In this document: positions 15,837 to 24,302 of the stretch, in pieces
Numbering within the stretch: position 1 is the stretch's first letter
How the letters are laid out: each line of letters begins with the position of its first letter
NCBI GenBank assembly: GCA_963642145.1
Contig: CAVIFU010000012.1
Location: forward strand, 1 to 38,827
DNA from: Stercoripulliclostridium_A sp963642145
GTDB taxonomy: Bacteria > Bacillota > Clostridia > Christensenellales > DTU072
DNA length: 38,827 nt
Direction: 5' to 3'
Program-made: the position numbers and the translations under genes
The notes under the pieces: generated by a model
Database searches by the model: none
Told to the model about the DNA's origin: nothing
What the model saw: the letters and a program-made list of their open reading frames with translations, nothing else

Positions 15837-17375
15837 ATGCAAGTAAAAAAATTCTTTATAGCAATACTTACCGTCGCATGTGTATGCGCTACGGTATTGG
15901 GGTTGGTCGCGTGCAAGACGGACAATTCCGACACCCAAAAAGAGGACAAAGGAATGTCGTTTGTCACCTTGGACATCAACCCGTCAATAGAAATTGTCGT
16001 TGACGGAGAAAACAAGGTCGCCAGCGTTTACGGCGCGAATGAGGACGGCAAAGTGCTGCTCTATAACGAAACCGGCATACAAGGCGAAGACGTCGAAGTC
16101 GCAATTGATAAAATCATCAACCTTGCCGTCAACATGGGATACCTTAGCGAGGACAACAAGGCGGTAGACGTATCCGTCTCTTCCGAAAAGGACGCTACGG
16201 GCGAGGAGCTTACCTCCAAAGTCAACGCCAAGATAACCGCGACAGCCAAGAACTTGGGACTCAACGTGACCACAACCGCAGACGGCGCGTATTCCGATCT
16301 CCAAAAGCTCAAAGAGCTCAAAGCCGCATATCCCGATAACGCGCTTATACAGTCGCTTACCGTTTCCAAATTCAAACTCGTGGCTTCCGCGACGGAAGAC
16401 GGCAAAATAGACGTCGAGGCGGCGGTGGAGCTTGATGACTCCGAACTGATCAAAATCGTCAATGACGCGCACAAAGCCATTGCCGATTACGCTACAGACG
16501 CTTATAAAGAGGCTGTCGCCAAAGCAGATATGGCTTACGCAAGCGCCGTAGAGATCGCCAAAGACTCCGTGTACCTTACATACTACACTCGCAAAGTCTT
16601 CACCAATCCGACTGTTGCTTTTAACGGCTCGGTATACTATATGTACGCGCTTACCTCCAAGGGCTTCAACCTTGTTGCGAACGTATACGATTATATAGAA
16701 ATCGAGCGTGAGTATCCTTTGGACGAAGAACGCGTTTCGCAAATTCTCCAAGCTTTCGGCATGGACGAGAACGAAGTGGATAAGCTCAAAGATGCGGACG
16801 GCAACGTCACTATCGGCAGTGTGGAGGCTTACATCGACAAAATGGTCAAGAACACTTCGGTTTACGGCGATTTCACCGAGGTTCAGGCAGACGTTGAGTC
16901 CGCTCTTACCGAGGCAAAAGCGTCCGTCAAAGCCGTAATAGACGCCGCCAAAGCCGAGTACAAAGACCAAATCGAGTATTATATCACTACCGCTGACGCA
17001 GCTCTTTCCGCAGTGCAAAGCTTGGTAGCTGCTATCCCCGGCGCGACGGAAATGCTCAATAGCAGTCTCGCAACCTACCAAGAGGTTGTTGCAAAGATCA
17101 AGCTTATCTTGGAAGACGGAGCGATTACCGCAGACGAACTCCGCGATTGCGCTACCAAGTTGGACGCCAAAGCTTCCGAATACAAAGACAAGGTAAACAA
17201 TGACTTTACTGCCGACGAGCTCAAACAAATCGAGGCCGATCAAGCCAAAGCAGTAGAAACGCTTTCCGCGCAAAAGAAGGTCTTTGACGACGCCGTGGAA
17301 ACCGCAAAGAAGAACGCGCAATCCTCTCTCGAAAAGCTCAAAAACGAACGCCTGAACGCCCAAGCGCAAGCGTAA
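15837..17375 (+). CDS. Lipoprotein with RsgI-type Asn-Pro domain and helical C-terminus
   Basis: A 512-residue exported lipoprotein. The signal peptide ends in the lipobox LVAC with Cys26. Directly after it, residues about 41-110 form an RsgI-type middle domain: FVTLDINPSIEIVVD with Asn48-Pro49, ENKVASVYGANEDGKVLL, then VNMGYLS. This is the same domain type as in the neighbouring anti-sigma-like protein and matches the RsgI consensus more closely. The rest is Ala/Lys/Glu-rich and helical, with a probable coiled coil in the last 60 residues ending AQAQA. The ATG at 15837 is chosen for its AGGAGG and signal peptide. It lies in a separate unit under the shared ECF promoter. Function is unknown; a decoy, sensor or feedback role is inferred. 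Confidence 0.82.
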   Translation: MQVKKFFIAILTVACVCATVLGLVACKTDNSDTQKEDKGMSFVTLDINPSIEIVVDGENKVASVYGANEDGKVLLYNETGIQGEDVEVAIDKIINLAVNMGYLSEDNKAVDVSVSSEKDATGEELTSKVNAKITATAKNLGLNVTTTADGAYSDLQKLKELKAAYPDNALIQSLTVSKFKLVASATEDGKIDVEAAVELDDSELIKIVNDAHKAIADYATDAYKEAVAKADMAYASAVEIAKDSVYLTYYTRKVFTNPTVAFNGSVYYMYALTSKGFNLVANVYDYIEIEREYPLDEERVSQILQAFGMDENEVDKLKDADGNVTIGSVEAYIDKMVKNTSVYGDFTEVQADVESALTEAKASVKAVIDAAKAEYKDQIEYYITTADAALSAVQSLVAAIPGATEMLNSSLATYQEVVAKIKLILEDGAITADELRDCATKLDAKASEYKDKVNNDFTADELKQIEADQAKAVETLSAQKKVFDDAVETAKKNAQSSLEKLKNERLNAQAQA

Positions 17376-17432
17376 ACGATTTACTTATAACCAAAAAGTT
17401 ACCTACGGGTGCATAAATACGCGAAACTAAAA

Positions 17433-17468
17433 AAACGAACTGCCGAGATTTTTCTCGGCAGTTCGTTT
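17433..17468. terminator. Bidirectional terminator between the lipoprotein and MATE genes
   Basis: A perfect 16-bp stem: AAACGAACTGCCGAGA (17433-17448) and its complement (17453-17468) around TTTT. A- and T-rich flanks on both sides allow termination of both convergent units. Confidence 0.88.
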
Positions 17469-17523
17469 ATGTAAATCATCATTAACGCGACTCAATATAC
17501 CGCGAACCTGCGAAGGCATCGGA

Positions 17524-18942
17524 TTATTGTGCCGTTGCTTCTTGCGCGGAGGCGTTTTGTTGCGGGACTTCTTTTGCCGCTTTCTCTTGTTCCGCTTTTG
17601 CTTTTTTGATTATTTTCACGCGTGTTACGTGGTAAGCAATATAAATTGCAAGGGACGAAAGCACCCAAGATATGGGATACGCAAGGTATAGCATCCAAAG
17701 TGTGGGCTTCATGCGGTAGAACGTGTAAATCCATATAATACGCGTTACGCATGTAAACAGGGCGTTCAATACGGTAGGGGTCAGGCTCTTGCCCATACCG
17801 CGCAAGCAACCGCCGCAAACTTGGTTCGGAACGAACGTAAAGTATGTGTAGCAAACCATCGTCAGCTTGATCATACCTGCGGATATAACGTCCGGATCCG
17901 GCGTAAATATGCCGAGTAATTCCTCTTGTAAGGGATAAGTTACCGCCGACATTATCAGCGCGCCGGCAAGAGCAATCAACGTACCGCTACGCATGATAGG
18001 GGCAAGGCGTTCGTACTTTTTCGCGCCCATATTTTGCCCGGTGAAGCTTACCGCGCCTTGTTCGAACGAAGAGAGCACGAGGAAGAAGAATACTTCTATA
18101 TTTGATGAAGCGGTATTGCCGGCAATAACCGTACTGCCGAACGAATTGATTGTGGATTGCAAAATCACGTTTGACACGCTGAACATTATGCCGTTCAGCC
18201 CTGCCGGGAAGCCGACCTTGATAATTTCCAACAATTCAGCCTTGCGGATTTTGATTTTTTTGAAGTCGAAGCGGAAAGCGCTCTTTGAGCGCAAAAGTAT
18301 AATCACTATTGCCACGGCGGATATGAATTGCGAGACAATCGTGCCGATGGCTACTCCGGCGACGTCGAGTTTCAGGACAATTACGCAAAACAGATTGAGG
18401 CAAACGTTGACAAGCCCCGAGCAAACGAGTATATACAGCGGACGTTTGGTATCGCCGCCGGCGCGCAAAATTCCCGCGCCGAAGTTGTAAACGAGAGATG
18501 CCGGCGCGCCCAAAAAGTATATGCGCATGTAGAGCACGGATTTATCGATGACGTCTTCCGGAGTGCCCATGGCTTCGAGCATATATTTGCAGGTAGTCAA
18601 GCCTATTACGAGCAGTACGAGTCCGGAAACGAACGCAAGCGGCAACGCCGTATGGATGGCGCGCGAAAGCCCTTCTTCGTCCTTAGAGCCGAACCTCTTG
18701 GCGCACAAAACGTTCGCTCCCACTGCAAGACCCAAGAATAAATTCAAAATCAAGTTTGTCAAAGCCGTAGTCGCGCCTACAGCCGCCAAGGAATCGGAAC
18801 CGGCGAACTGTCCTACCGTCATGGTGTCCGCGGCATTGTACAACTGCTGCAAAACGCCCGATAGGAATATCGGTATAACGAAGGCTATCATTTTTTTAGT
18901 TACGGAACCCGTTGTCAAATCCGCTTCAAATTTTTTTCGCAT
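17524..18942 (-). CDS. MATE-family efflux transporter
   Basis: A 472-residue polytopic membrane protein, about 12 membrane segments in two homologous halves. The N-terminal MIAFVIPIFLSGVLQQLYNAADTM (in part) with QQLYNAADTMTVGQF is the MatE signature, and the second half begins around LLEIIKVGFPAGLNGIMFSVSN. The family exports cationic drugs or metabolites using Na+ or H+ gradients; the substrate here is unknown. The C-terminal tail is cytosolic and Lys/Glu/Ala-rich. There is no Shine-Dalgarno sequence, and the -10 box lies 6 nt before the ATG. It is a single-gene unit, convergent with the ECF lipoprotein. Confidence 0.93.
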   Translation of the reverse strand: MRKKFEADLTTGSVTKKMIAFVIPIFLSGVLQQLYNAADTMTVGQFAGSDSLAAVGATTALTNLILNLFLGLAVGANVLCAKRFGSKDEEGLSRAIHTALPLAFVSGLVLLVIGLTTCKYMLEAMGTPEDVIDKSVLYMRIYFLGAPASLVYNFGAGILRAGGDTKRPLYILVCSGLVNVCLNLFCVIVLKLDVAGVAIGTIVSQFISAVAIVIILLRSKSAFRFDFKKIKIRKAELLEIIKVGFPAGLNGIMFSVSNVILQSTINSFGSTVIAGNTASSNIEVFFFLVLSSFEQGAVSFTGQNMGAKKYERLAPIMRSGTLIALAGALIMSAVTYPLQEELLGIFTPDPDVISAGMIKLTMVCYTYFTFVPNQVCGGCLRGMGKSLTPTVLNALFTCVTRIIWIYTFYRMKPTLWMLYLAYPISWVLSSLAIYIAYHVTRVKIIKKAKAEQEKAAKEVPQQNASAQEATAQ

Positions 18943-18948
18943 AGCAAT

Positions 18949-18977
18949 ATTCTACTCTGTATTATAAATATAAGCAA
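18949..18977 (-). promoter_or_regulatory. Leaderless promoter of the MATE gene
   Basis: On the minus strand TTGCTT (18972-18977), a 17-bp spacer and TAGAAT (18949-18954), followed by 6 nt and the ATG at 18942. A second TATAAT at 18961-18966 could give an alternative start with a short leader. Confidence 0.65.
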
Positions 18978-19041
18978 CTAAAACGCGGTAGTTTGTGGTT
19001 AAACCGGAGATGAAAGTGCTAACGGAAGGTGTGCTTTCGAC

Positions 19042-19078
19042 AAAAAAAGAACTGCCAAACATTTTGCTTGGCAGTTCT
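19042..19078 (-). terminator. Terminator of gapA
   Basis: On the minus strand GAACTGCCAA (19068-19077) pairs with TTGGCAGTTC (19049-19058), followed by seven T residues. It shares the CTGCC core with the rho and lipoprotein terminators. Confidence 0.88.
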
Positions 19079-19097
19079 CCGATTTTACCGTTGATAA

Positions 19098-20150
19098 TTA
19101 TTTGAGCTCGCTGAAGTACTTGATGGTACGTACCATTTGGCTGGTGTAGGAGTTCTCGTTATCATACCAAGCGACAACTTGTACTTGGGTGCAATCGCCC
19201 ATAGGGATAACCATGGTTTGAGTTGCGTCGAAGATGGAACCGTAGGTGCTACCGATGATGTCGGAAGAAACGATTTGATCCTCATTGTAAGCAAAGGACT
19301 CGGTTGCGGCGTTCTTCATAGCCTCGTTGATGCCTTCTTTGGTAACGTTGCCTTCTACAACGGCTACAAGGATGGTGGTGGAGCCGGTAGGGGTAGGAAC
19401 TCTCTGAGCGGAGCCGATAAGCTTGCCGTTGAGCTCGGGAATAACAAGACCGATAGCTTTTGCGGCGCCGGTGCTGTTAGGAACGATGTTTATAGCAGCA
19501 GCTCTGGAGCGGCGGAGGTCACCCTTTCTTTGCGGTCCGTCAAGGGGCATTTGGTCACCGGTGTAAGCGTGTACGGTGGTCATGATACCTGCTTTGATGG
19601 GAGCGTAATCGTTAAGAGCCTTAGCCATAGGAGCCAAGCAGTTGGTGGTGCAGCTTGCCGCGGAGATGATGTTGTCATCTGCCTTGAGGGTGGTGTGGTT
19701 TACGTTGTAAACGATGGTGGGAAGGTCGTTGCCTGCGGGAGCGGAGATAACGACTTTACGTGCGCCTGCGTCGATGTGAGCTTGGGCTTTTGCCTTAGAG
19801 GTGTAGAAGCCGGTGCATTCGAGTACTACGTCAACCTTGAGTTCGCCCCAGGGGAGTTCGTTCGCTTTGGGTTTGGCATAGATGGTAATCTTTTTGCCAT
19901 CGACAACGATGTATCCGTTCTCTTTTACGGAGCCGTCCTCGTTAAGTACGGCTTCTTCGCTTGTAACTGAGTGCGAATTTGCATAATTGCCTTGGGTGCT
20001 GTCATACTTCAAGAGATGTGCGAGCATTTTGGGGCTGGTGAGGTCGTTGATAGCTACGACTTCGTAACCCTCGGCACCGAACATTTGTCTGAAAGCCAAA
20101 CGACCGATTCTTCCGAATCCGTTGATAGCAACTCTAACAGTATTTGCCAT
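19098..20150 (-). CDS. gapA: Glyceraldehyde-3-phosphate dehydrogenase
   Basis: Glycolytic enzyme: glyceraldehyde 3-phosphate + Pi + NAD to 1,3-bisphosphoglycerate. The 350-residue protein has the NAD-binding INGFGRIGR (9-17), catalytic SAASCTTNC with Cys167, His194 in TTVHAYTGDQ, and the LRRSRAAAINIVPNSTGAAK segment (in part). Asp36 after VVAIND indicates NAD preference. The start at 20150 (MANTVRVAIN) is chosen because GGAGGA lies at 20158-20163; an ATG at 20165 would place that site inside the gene. It is downstream of leuS on the same strand but has its own promoter and terminator. Confidence 0.97.
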   Translation of the reverse strand: MANTVRVAINGFGRIGRLAFRQMFGAEGYEVVAINDLTSPKMLAHLLKYDSTQGNYANSHSVTSEEAVLNEDGSVKENGYIVVDGKKITIYAKPKANELPWGELKVDVVLECTGFYTSKAKAQAHIDAGARKVVISAPAGNDLPTIVYNVNHTTLKADDNIISAASCTTNCLAPMAKALNDYAPIKAGIMTTVHAYTGDQMPLDGPQRKGDLRRSRAAAINIVPNSTGAAKAIGLVIPELNGKLIGSAQRVPTPTGSTTILVAVVEGNVTKEGINEAMKNAATESFAYNEDQIVSSDIIGSTYGSIFDATQTMVIPMGDCTQVQVVAWYDNENSYTSQMVRTIKYFSELK

Positions 20151-20192
20151 GATTAAATCCTCCATAGAGTAATTAGTTTATTTCCATTTGCT

Positions 20193-20221
20193 ATTCTATA
20201 CTTTTAGTATAGATTTTGCAA
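20193..20221 (-). promoter_or_regulatory. Sigma-A type promoter of gapA with internal palindrome
   Basis: On the minus strand TTGCAA (20216-20221), a 17-bp spacer and TAGAAT (20193-20198). The inverted repeat TCTATAC-TTTTA-GTATAGA (20195-20213) fills the spacer and overlaps the -10 box. A repressor bound there would block polymerase; this is an operator candidate only. Confidence 0.6.
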
Positions 20222-20248
20222 CTGTTTTGACATATTTTGGTATCGGAA

Positions 20249-22654
20249 CTATTTAGCCACGATGTTTATAATCTTATCTTGTACGTAGATAACCTTGATA
20301 ACCGTTTTGCCGTCAAGCAATCCGAGTTCGTTTACTTTGACCATAACCTCTTCGGACGTTGATCCTTTGGGCGCCACGACTTTGCCTTTGAGCTTACCCA
20401 TAATCTGTACGGGTATTTCGACGTTGTCTTCGACAAGTTTTGCAGGGTCGTATACGGGGAATTTGGCTTCGTTTATTTTTGCTCCGCCGTTGACGATCTC
20501 ATACAATTCGCTCGTGATATGCGGCGCTACCGGGTATATCAACAACGAAATCGTATTCAATTCTTTTTTGGTAACCTTGCCGCGCGCGTAAATTACGTTG
20601 AGAGCCGTCATGACTTGGGCAATGGCGGTGTTGAATTTGCACGCCTCGTAGTCTTCGCTTACCTTTTTGATCAGGGCGTCGAGGTTGAGGTCCGACGTAT
20701 CCGCCGAGTCGTCCAAAAGATCTTGCAAATTCCAATAGCGTTGAGCAAAGCGGTTGCAACCCTTGATGCCGTCGGCAGACCAGGGAGCCGGCTTTTCGTA
20801 GTCGCCTATAAACATAATGTATAAGCGCAGAACGTCGGCGCCGTATTGATTTACGACGTCGTCGGGATTCACGACGTTGCCTTTGGACTTGCTCATTTTT
20901 TCGCCGTCGGCTCCGAGAATAAGCCCTTGGGCGGATCTCCTTATATACGGCTCTTCGTCTTTAACGACGCCGATGTCGTATAGGAATTGATTCCAAAAAC
21001 GAGAATAGATCAAGTGCCTCGTGACGTGCTCCATACCGCCGTTGTACCAATCGACTTGTCCCCAATATTTGTTGGCTTCGGGATTGACGGCGTGTTCGTT
21101 GTCATGCGGACTTTCGTAGCGCAGATAGTACCAGCTCGAACCTGCCCATTGCGGCATGGTGTCGGTTTCTCTTTTTGCGGGAGCTCCGCAAATCGGGCAA
21201 ACCGTATTCACCCAATCCGTGCATTTTGACAGAGGAGAAGTGCCGTCGTCGGTAGGGCTGAAATCTTTGAGCTCCGGAAGTTTAAGCGGCAATTCGCTTT
21301 CCGGTACGGGAACCTGACCGCAGTGCGGACAATTGATAATCGGAATAGGCTCGCCCCAATAGCGTTGGCGGTTAAACGCCCAATCCTTCATCTTGTAGTC
21401 CGTTTTGGCTTTGCCTATACCTTTTTCTTCCATATAAGCAATCATCTTTTTGATGGCAGGTTTGACTTCCAAGCCGTTCAGGAAGTCGGAGTTGACCATC
21501 GTGCCGGAACCTTCTTTTGCGCAATACGGCTCGGATTGCACGTCGACGTCGGACTTAATTACTTCGATGATCGGGAGATTGTATTTCTTTGCAAAATCCC
21601 AGTCGCGTTTGTCGTGCGCCGGCACTGCCATTATGGCGCCGGTGCCGTAATCCATCATAACGTAGTCTGCCGTAAATACCGGTATTTCGGTACCCGTAAC
21701 GGGGTTAACGGCAACCATGCCTTGCACTTTTATGCCGGTCTTGTCTTTGTTGACCTGTACGCGATCGAACTCTTTTTTGAGCTTGGCTTGCGTTTGGTAA
21801 GCCTTGATTTCGTCGGCGTTTACGATGTCGTCGATGTGCTCCGTAAGCAAGGGATGCTCGGGCGAAACGACAATAAACGTCACGCCGTATATGGTGTCCG
21901 GGCGCGTGGTGTATACCGTAACGGGATGGGTATGCTCTCCGATTTTTACGTTAAAGGCCACTTCCGCGCCGGTGGATTTGCCTATCCAGTTTTGCTGTTC
22001 GGTTTTTATGCGTTCGGGGAAATTGACTTTGTTCAGTCCCGTAAGCAACCTTTCGGCATAATTACGAATGCGCAGGAACCACACGTCCTTTTCTTTTTGG
22101 ACGACTTCCGTACCGCAACGATCGCAAACGCCTCCTTGGGATTCCTCGTTGGCAAGCACGACTTTGCACTTAGGGCAGAAGTTGACCGTCGTATTCGATT
22201 TGTAGGCGAGTCCGTGTTTGAAGAGTTGCAAGAATATCCATTGCGTCCACTTGTAGTAGTCGGGATCGGTAGTGTCGATCGTGCGCGACCAGTCGAAGCT
22301 GTAACCGACTTGTTTAAGCTGTTGCTCGAACCGTTTTATATTGTTGTCGGTAACCGTTCTCGGGTGTTGCTTGGTTGCCATTGCGTAGTTTTCCGTAGGC
22401 AAACCGAAAGCGTCGTAGCCTATGGGGAAGAGGACGTTGTAGCCCTCCAAACGTTTTTTGCGTGCGATGACTTCCATGGAAGAAAACGCCCTGATGTGCC
22501 CTACATGGAGACCCGCGCCGCTCGGATAGGGGAATTCTATCAAGCCGTAAAACTTAGGTTTGGATGCGTCTTCGGTTACTTCAAAAACTTTGTTGTTGTA
22601 CCAGTAGTCCTGCCATTTTTTCTCGACGGACTTAAAATCGTACTTGTCAGCCAT
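20249..22654 (-). CDS. leuS: Leucyl-tRNA synthetase
   Basis: Charges tRNA(Leu). The 801-residue class Ia synthetase has the HIGH-type motif HVGHIRAFS near residue 40, the zinc ribbon CPKCKVVLANEE...CDRCG, the CP1 editing domain with TTRPDTIYGVTF, a second CPHCG/CPICG zinc site, GSSWYYLRY and KMSKSKGN before the anticodon-binding helices. Length is typical of the bacterial enzyme. The start at 22654 gives MADKYDFKSVEKKWQ and follows GGAAG; 19 residues of upstream open frame were rejected because they overlap the promoter. No T-box leader is present, unusual for Bacillota synthetase genes. Confidence 0.97.
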   Translation of the reverse strand: MADKYDFKSVEKKWQDYWYNNKVFEVTEDASKPKFYGLIEFPYPSGAGLHVGHIRAFSSMEVIARKKRLEGYNVLFPIGYDAFGLPTENYAMATKQHPRTVTDNNIKRFEQQLKQVGYSFDWSRTIDTTDPDYYKWTQWIFLQLFKHGLAYKSNTTVNFCPKCKVVLANEESQGGVCDRCGTEVVQKEKDVWFLRIRNYAERLLTGLNKVNFPERIKTEQQNWIGKSTGAEVAFNVKIGEHTHPVTVYTTRPDTIYGVTFIVVSPEHPLLTEHIDDIVNADEIKAYQTQAKLKKEFDRVQVNKDKTGIKVQGMVAVNPVTGTEIPVFTADYVMMDYGTGAIMAVPAHDKRDWDFAKKYNLPIIEVIKSDVDVQSEPYCAKEGSGTMVNSDFLNGLEVKPAIKKMIAYMEEKGIGKAKTDYKMKDWAFNRQRYWGEPIPIINCPHCGQVPVPESELPLKLPELKDFSPTDDGTSPLSKCTDWVNTVCPICGAPAKRETDTMPQWAGSSWYYLRYESPHDNEHAVNPEANKYWGQVDWYNGGMEHVTRHLIYSRFWNQFLYDIGVVKDEEPYIRRSAQGLILGADGEKMSKSKGNVVNPDDVVNQYGADVLRLYIMFIGDYEKPAPWSADGIKGCNRFAQRYWNLQDLLDDSADTSDLNLDALIKKVSEDYEACKFNTAIAQVMTALNVIYARGKVTKKELNTISLLIYPVAPHITSELYEIVNGGAKINEAKFPVYDPAKLVEDNVEIPVQIMGKLKGKVVAPKGSTSEEVMVKVNELGLLDGKTVIKVIYVQDKIINIVAK

Positions 22655-22682
22655 ATAATACTTCCGATAATTTGATGTGTAT

Positions 22683-22711
22683 ATGTTATCACAAATAAGC
22701 CTTCGTCGCAA
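22683..22711 (-). promoter_or_regulatory. Candidate promoter of leuS
   Basis: On the minus strand TTGCGA (22706-22711), a 17-bp spacer and TAACAT (22683-22688). It is divergent from the promoter at 22773. Confidence 0.5.
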
Positions 22712-22772
22712 CTATTTAGGGCAACAACGAGTAATATTGCGGTAAGTTCACCCAATTTACACATTAACATTG

Positions 22773-22801
22773 TTGATAATTACGCGCGCGTAGTGTATAA
22801 T
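22773..22801 (+). promoter_or_regulatory. Leaderless promoter of the secreted-protein/ABC operon
   Basis: TTGATA (22773-22778), a 17-bp spacer and a perfect TATAAT (22796-22801). Six nucleotides then lead to the ATG at 22808. A GTG at 22793 would lie within the promoter and is rejected as start. Confidence 0.72.
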
Positions 22802-22807
22802 CGACGT

Positions 22808-24292
22808 ATGACGCGTAGAAAGAACGTAACCGGTTACATTTTTATGGCGGTAGCCGCGGTACTTATCGCGGGGCTTATTACGGGCACCGTGCTTGTTTGC
22901 CGCGCTCCGCAAACGGATTACGCCGGAGAGGTCAAAGCCTCCGATGTCGCTACGAACGTAGCCGTGATTTACTCTCCGCAGACGGAGAGCGCTTTCCGCA
23001 TGTACGTAGGAAAAATGCTCAATAATATTGCTTCCTCCGTTGCCGATCAGATAACCGTGGACGGCAGTAAACTCGAAGCTCCCGAAATAAAAAATTCCAA
23101 GTATGTTAGCGAACCGCTGTTGAATTTATTCTCGAAAGCGAGTATTCCCACGAACAAACTTTTGGCGTTCGGGGAGTATTTGGCGAGTTTAGACTCCGAG
23201 CAGGCAGTCGTTGAAGTCATAGATTTTCTGCTTGAAGGCGATCCGGAGACGGGAACTGCCGAGTTTGCTTCTCCCGAGAAACTTGCGGGGCTTTTGACCG
23301 GCAAAGTCGACGTCGTAGGCGCGATGGAGGACGTTATCAAGCATACGTCTTTGACTACAAACGAATGCGCGCGCCTGATGTACGAGTGTTTGCTATCGAT
23401 TTCGGACGAGACGGCGAGTCAAGCGATAGAAACGCTGGGGCGCGATAATTTCGTCACGCTCGTAGTATCTTTGAGTACCGTTTACGACGCGTACCTTTCC
23501 TTCAACATGAAGGGCGGCACCAAAAACGAAGCGCGCCTGCTCGGCGAACTCCTCTACGAAACGGGCACCGAGATAGAACGGATGGCGGATACCATAGGCA
23601 TGGACAGAATAGTTGCGGCGTTGAGCGCCGGGCAAGGCTCCGCGATAGATCCTACGAAGCTTCAAAAATTCTTGGAGACATCCGGATACGGCGCGGACGA
23701 GATCGTTTCGATAGAACGGCTGAATAACGCCGTGGAGTCCGCGTCCAATCTTACGGCGAGCGTGTTGTATTTTGCAGAGAGCGCGTTCAAAGCGGTCGGC
23801 AACGATACGTTGGAAGCCTTGGCAAGCTATACCGAGTCAGTTAACGACGGCACGCCGGACGAAAGATATTTGACCGTCTACGGCATAGGAGTGTCGCGCG
23901 CGGCGGTAGAGGGCGTAAAGAACACCATGTCGAAGGGCAACAAGACGGAAGAAGAGATATTATCGGCAGTTGCCGCGTTAAAACTCGATACCGAGGCGTT
24001 TTCGGCGACTCCGCCGGAGGATAAGGACGCGCGCCTTGCGGAGATAAAAAAAGAATTTACGGATTTATACGCTAACGTCAAGCTTGTGGAAAGCAAGTAC
24101 GGCAACGTATCTACGGTTGCCGCGTACGGAGCGTTGAGCGACGAAGAAAGAGCAGAACTCGACAATGCGATCGGCGCCATACGCGCCTTCGATTACGGCG
24201 CGCTTACGTCGGGTGGCGGCGAGCTGGTGAGCGTCATACTCGTCAACGTCGCGTTTAACGCCATAAGCGGAATAATAGCCAACGTTATTTAG
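22808..24292 (+). CDS. Unknown exported or membrane-anchored helical protein, ABC operon
   Basis: A 494-residue protein with one N-terminal hydrophobic segment (about 9-31) after a basic MTRRK start, so it is exported or anchored with a large outer part. A cysteine after LVLVC-like residues does not make a good lipobox, because Val precedes it. The rest is mostly helical, with no recognised domain. It is acidic, with repeated patterns such as SPEKLAGLLTGKVDVVGAMED and IGMDRIVAALSAGQGS (in part). A short hydrophobic C-terminus (VSVILVNVAFNAISGIIANVI, given in part) may touch the membrane. It is followed after 10 bp by an ABC ATPase and then a permease, so it is probably their extracytoplasmic partner or cargo. 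Confidence 0.75.
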   Translation: MTRRKNVTGYIFMAVAAVLIAGLITGTVLVCRAPQTDYAGEVKASDVATNVAVIYSPQTESAFRMYVGKMLNNIASSVADQITVDGSKLEAPEIKNSKYVSEPLLNLFSKASIPTNKLLAFGEYLASLDSEQAVVEVIDFLLEGDPETGTAEFASPEKLAGLLTGKVDVVGAMEDVIKHTSLTTNECARLMYECLLSISDETASQAIETLGRDNFVTLVVSLSTVYDAYLSFNMKGGTKNEARLLGELLYETGTEIERMADTIGMDRIVAALSAGQGSAIDPTKLQKFLETSGYGADEIVSIERLNNAVESASNLTASVLYFAESAFKAVGNDTLEALASYTESVNDGTPDERYLTVYGIGVSRAAVEGVKNTMSKGNKTEEEILSAVAALKLDTEAFSATPPEDKDARLAEIKKEFTDLYANVKLVESKYGNVSTVAAYGALSDEERAELDNAIGAIRAFDYGALTSGGGELVSVILVNVAFNAISGIIANVI

Positions 24293-24302
24293 AGGAGGGC
24301 AT

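Noticed and set aside
15984..17369. 461-codon open frame antisense to the lipoprotein gene
   Set aside because: Shadow caused by Ala/Lys/Glu codon bias; the sense frame has signal peptide, lipobox, promoter and terminator.
21323..22675. 450-codon open frame antisense to leuS
   Set aside because: It is a shadow of the leuS reading frame: Phe/Val/Arg-rich, no domains, no ribosome binding site, and leuS is certain.
22793..22807. GTG start for the secreted protein
   Set aside because: It lies inside the -10 region of a strong promoter, and the ATG at 22808 gives a proper basic signal start.
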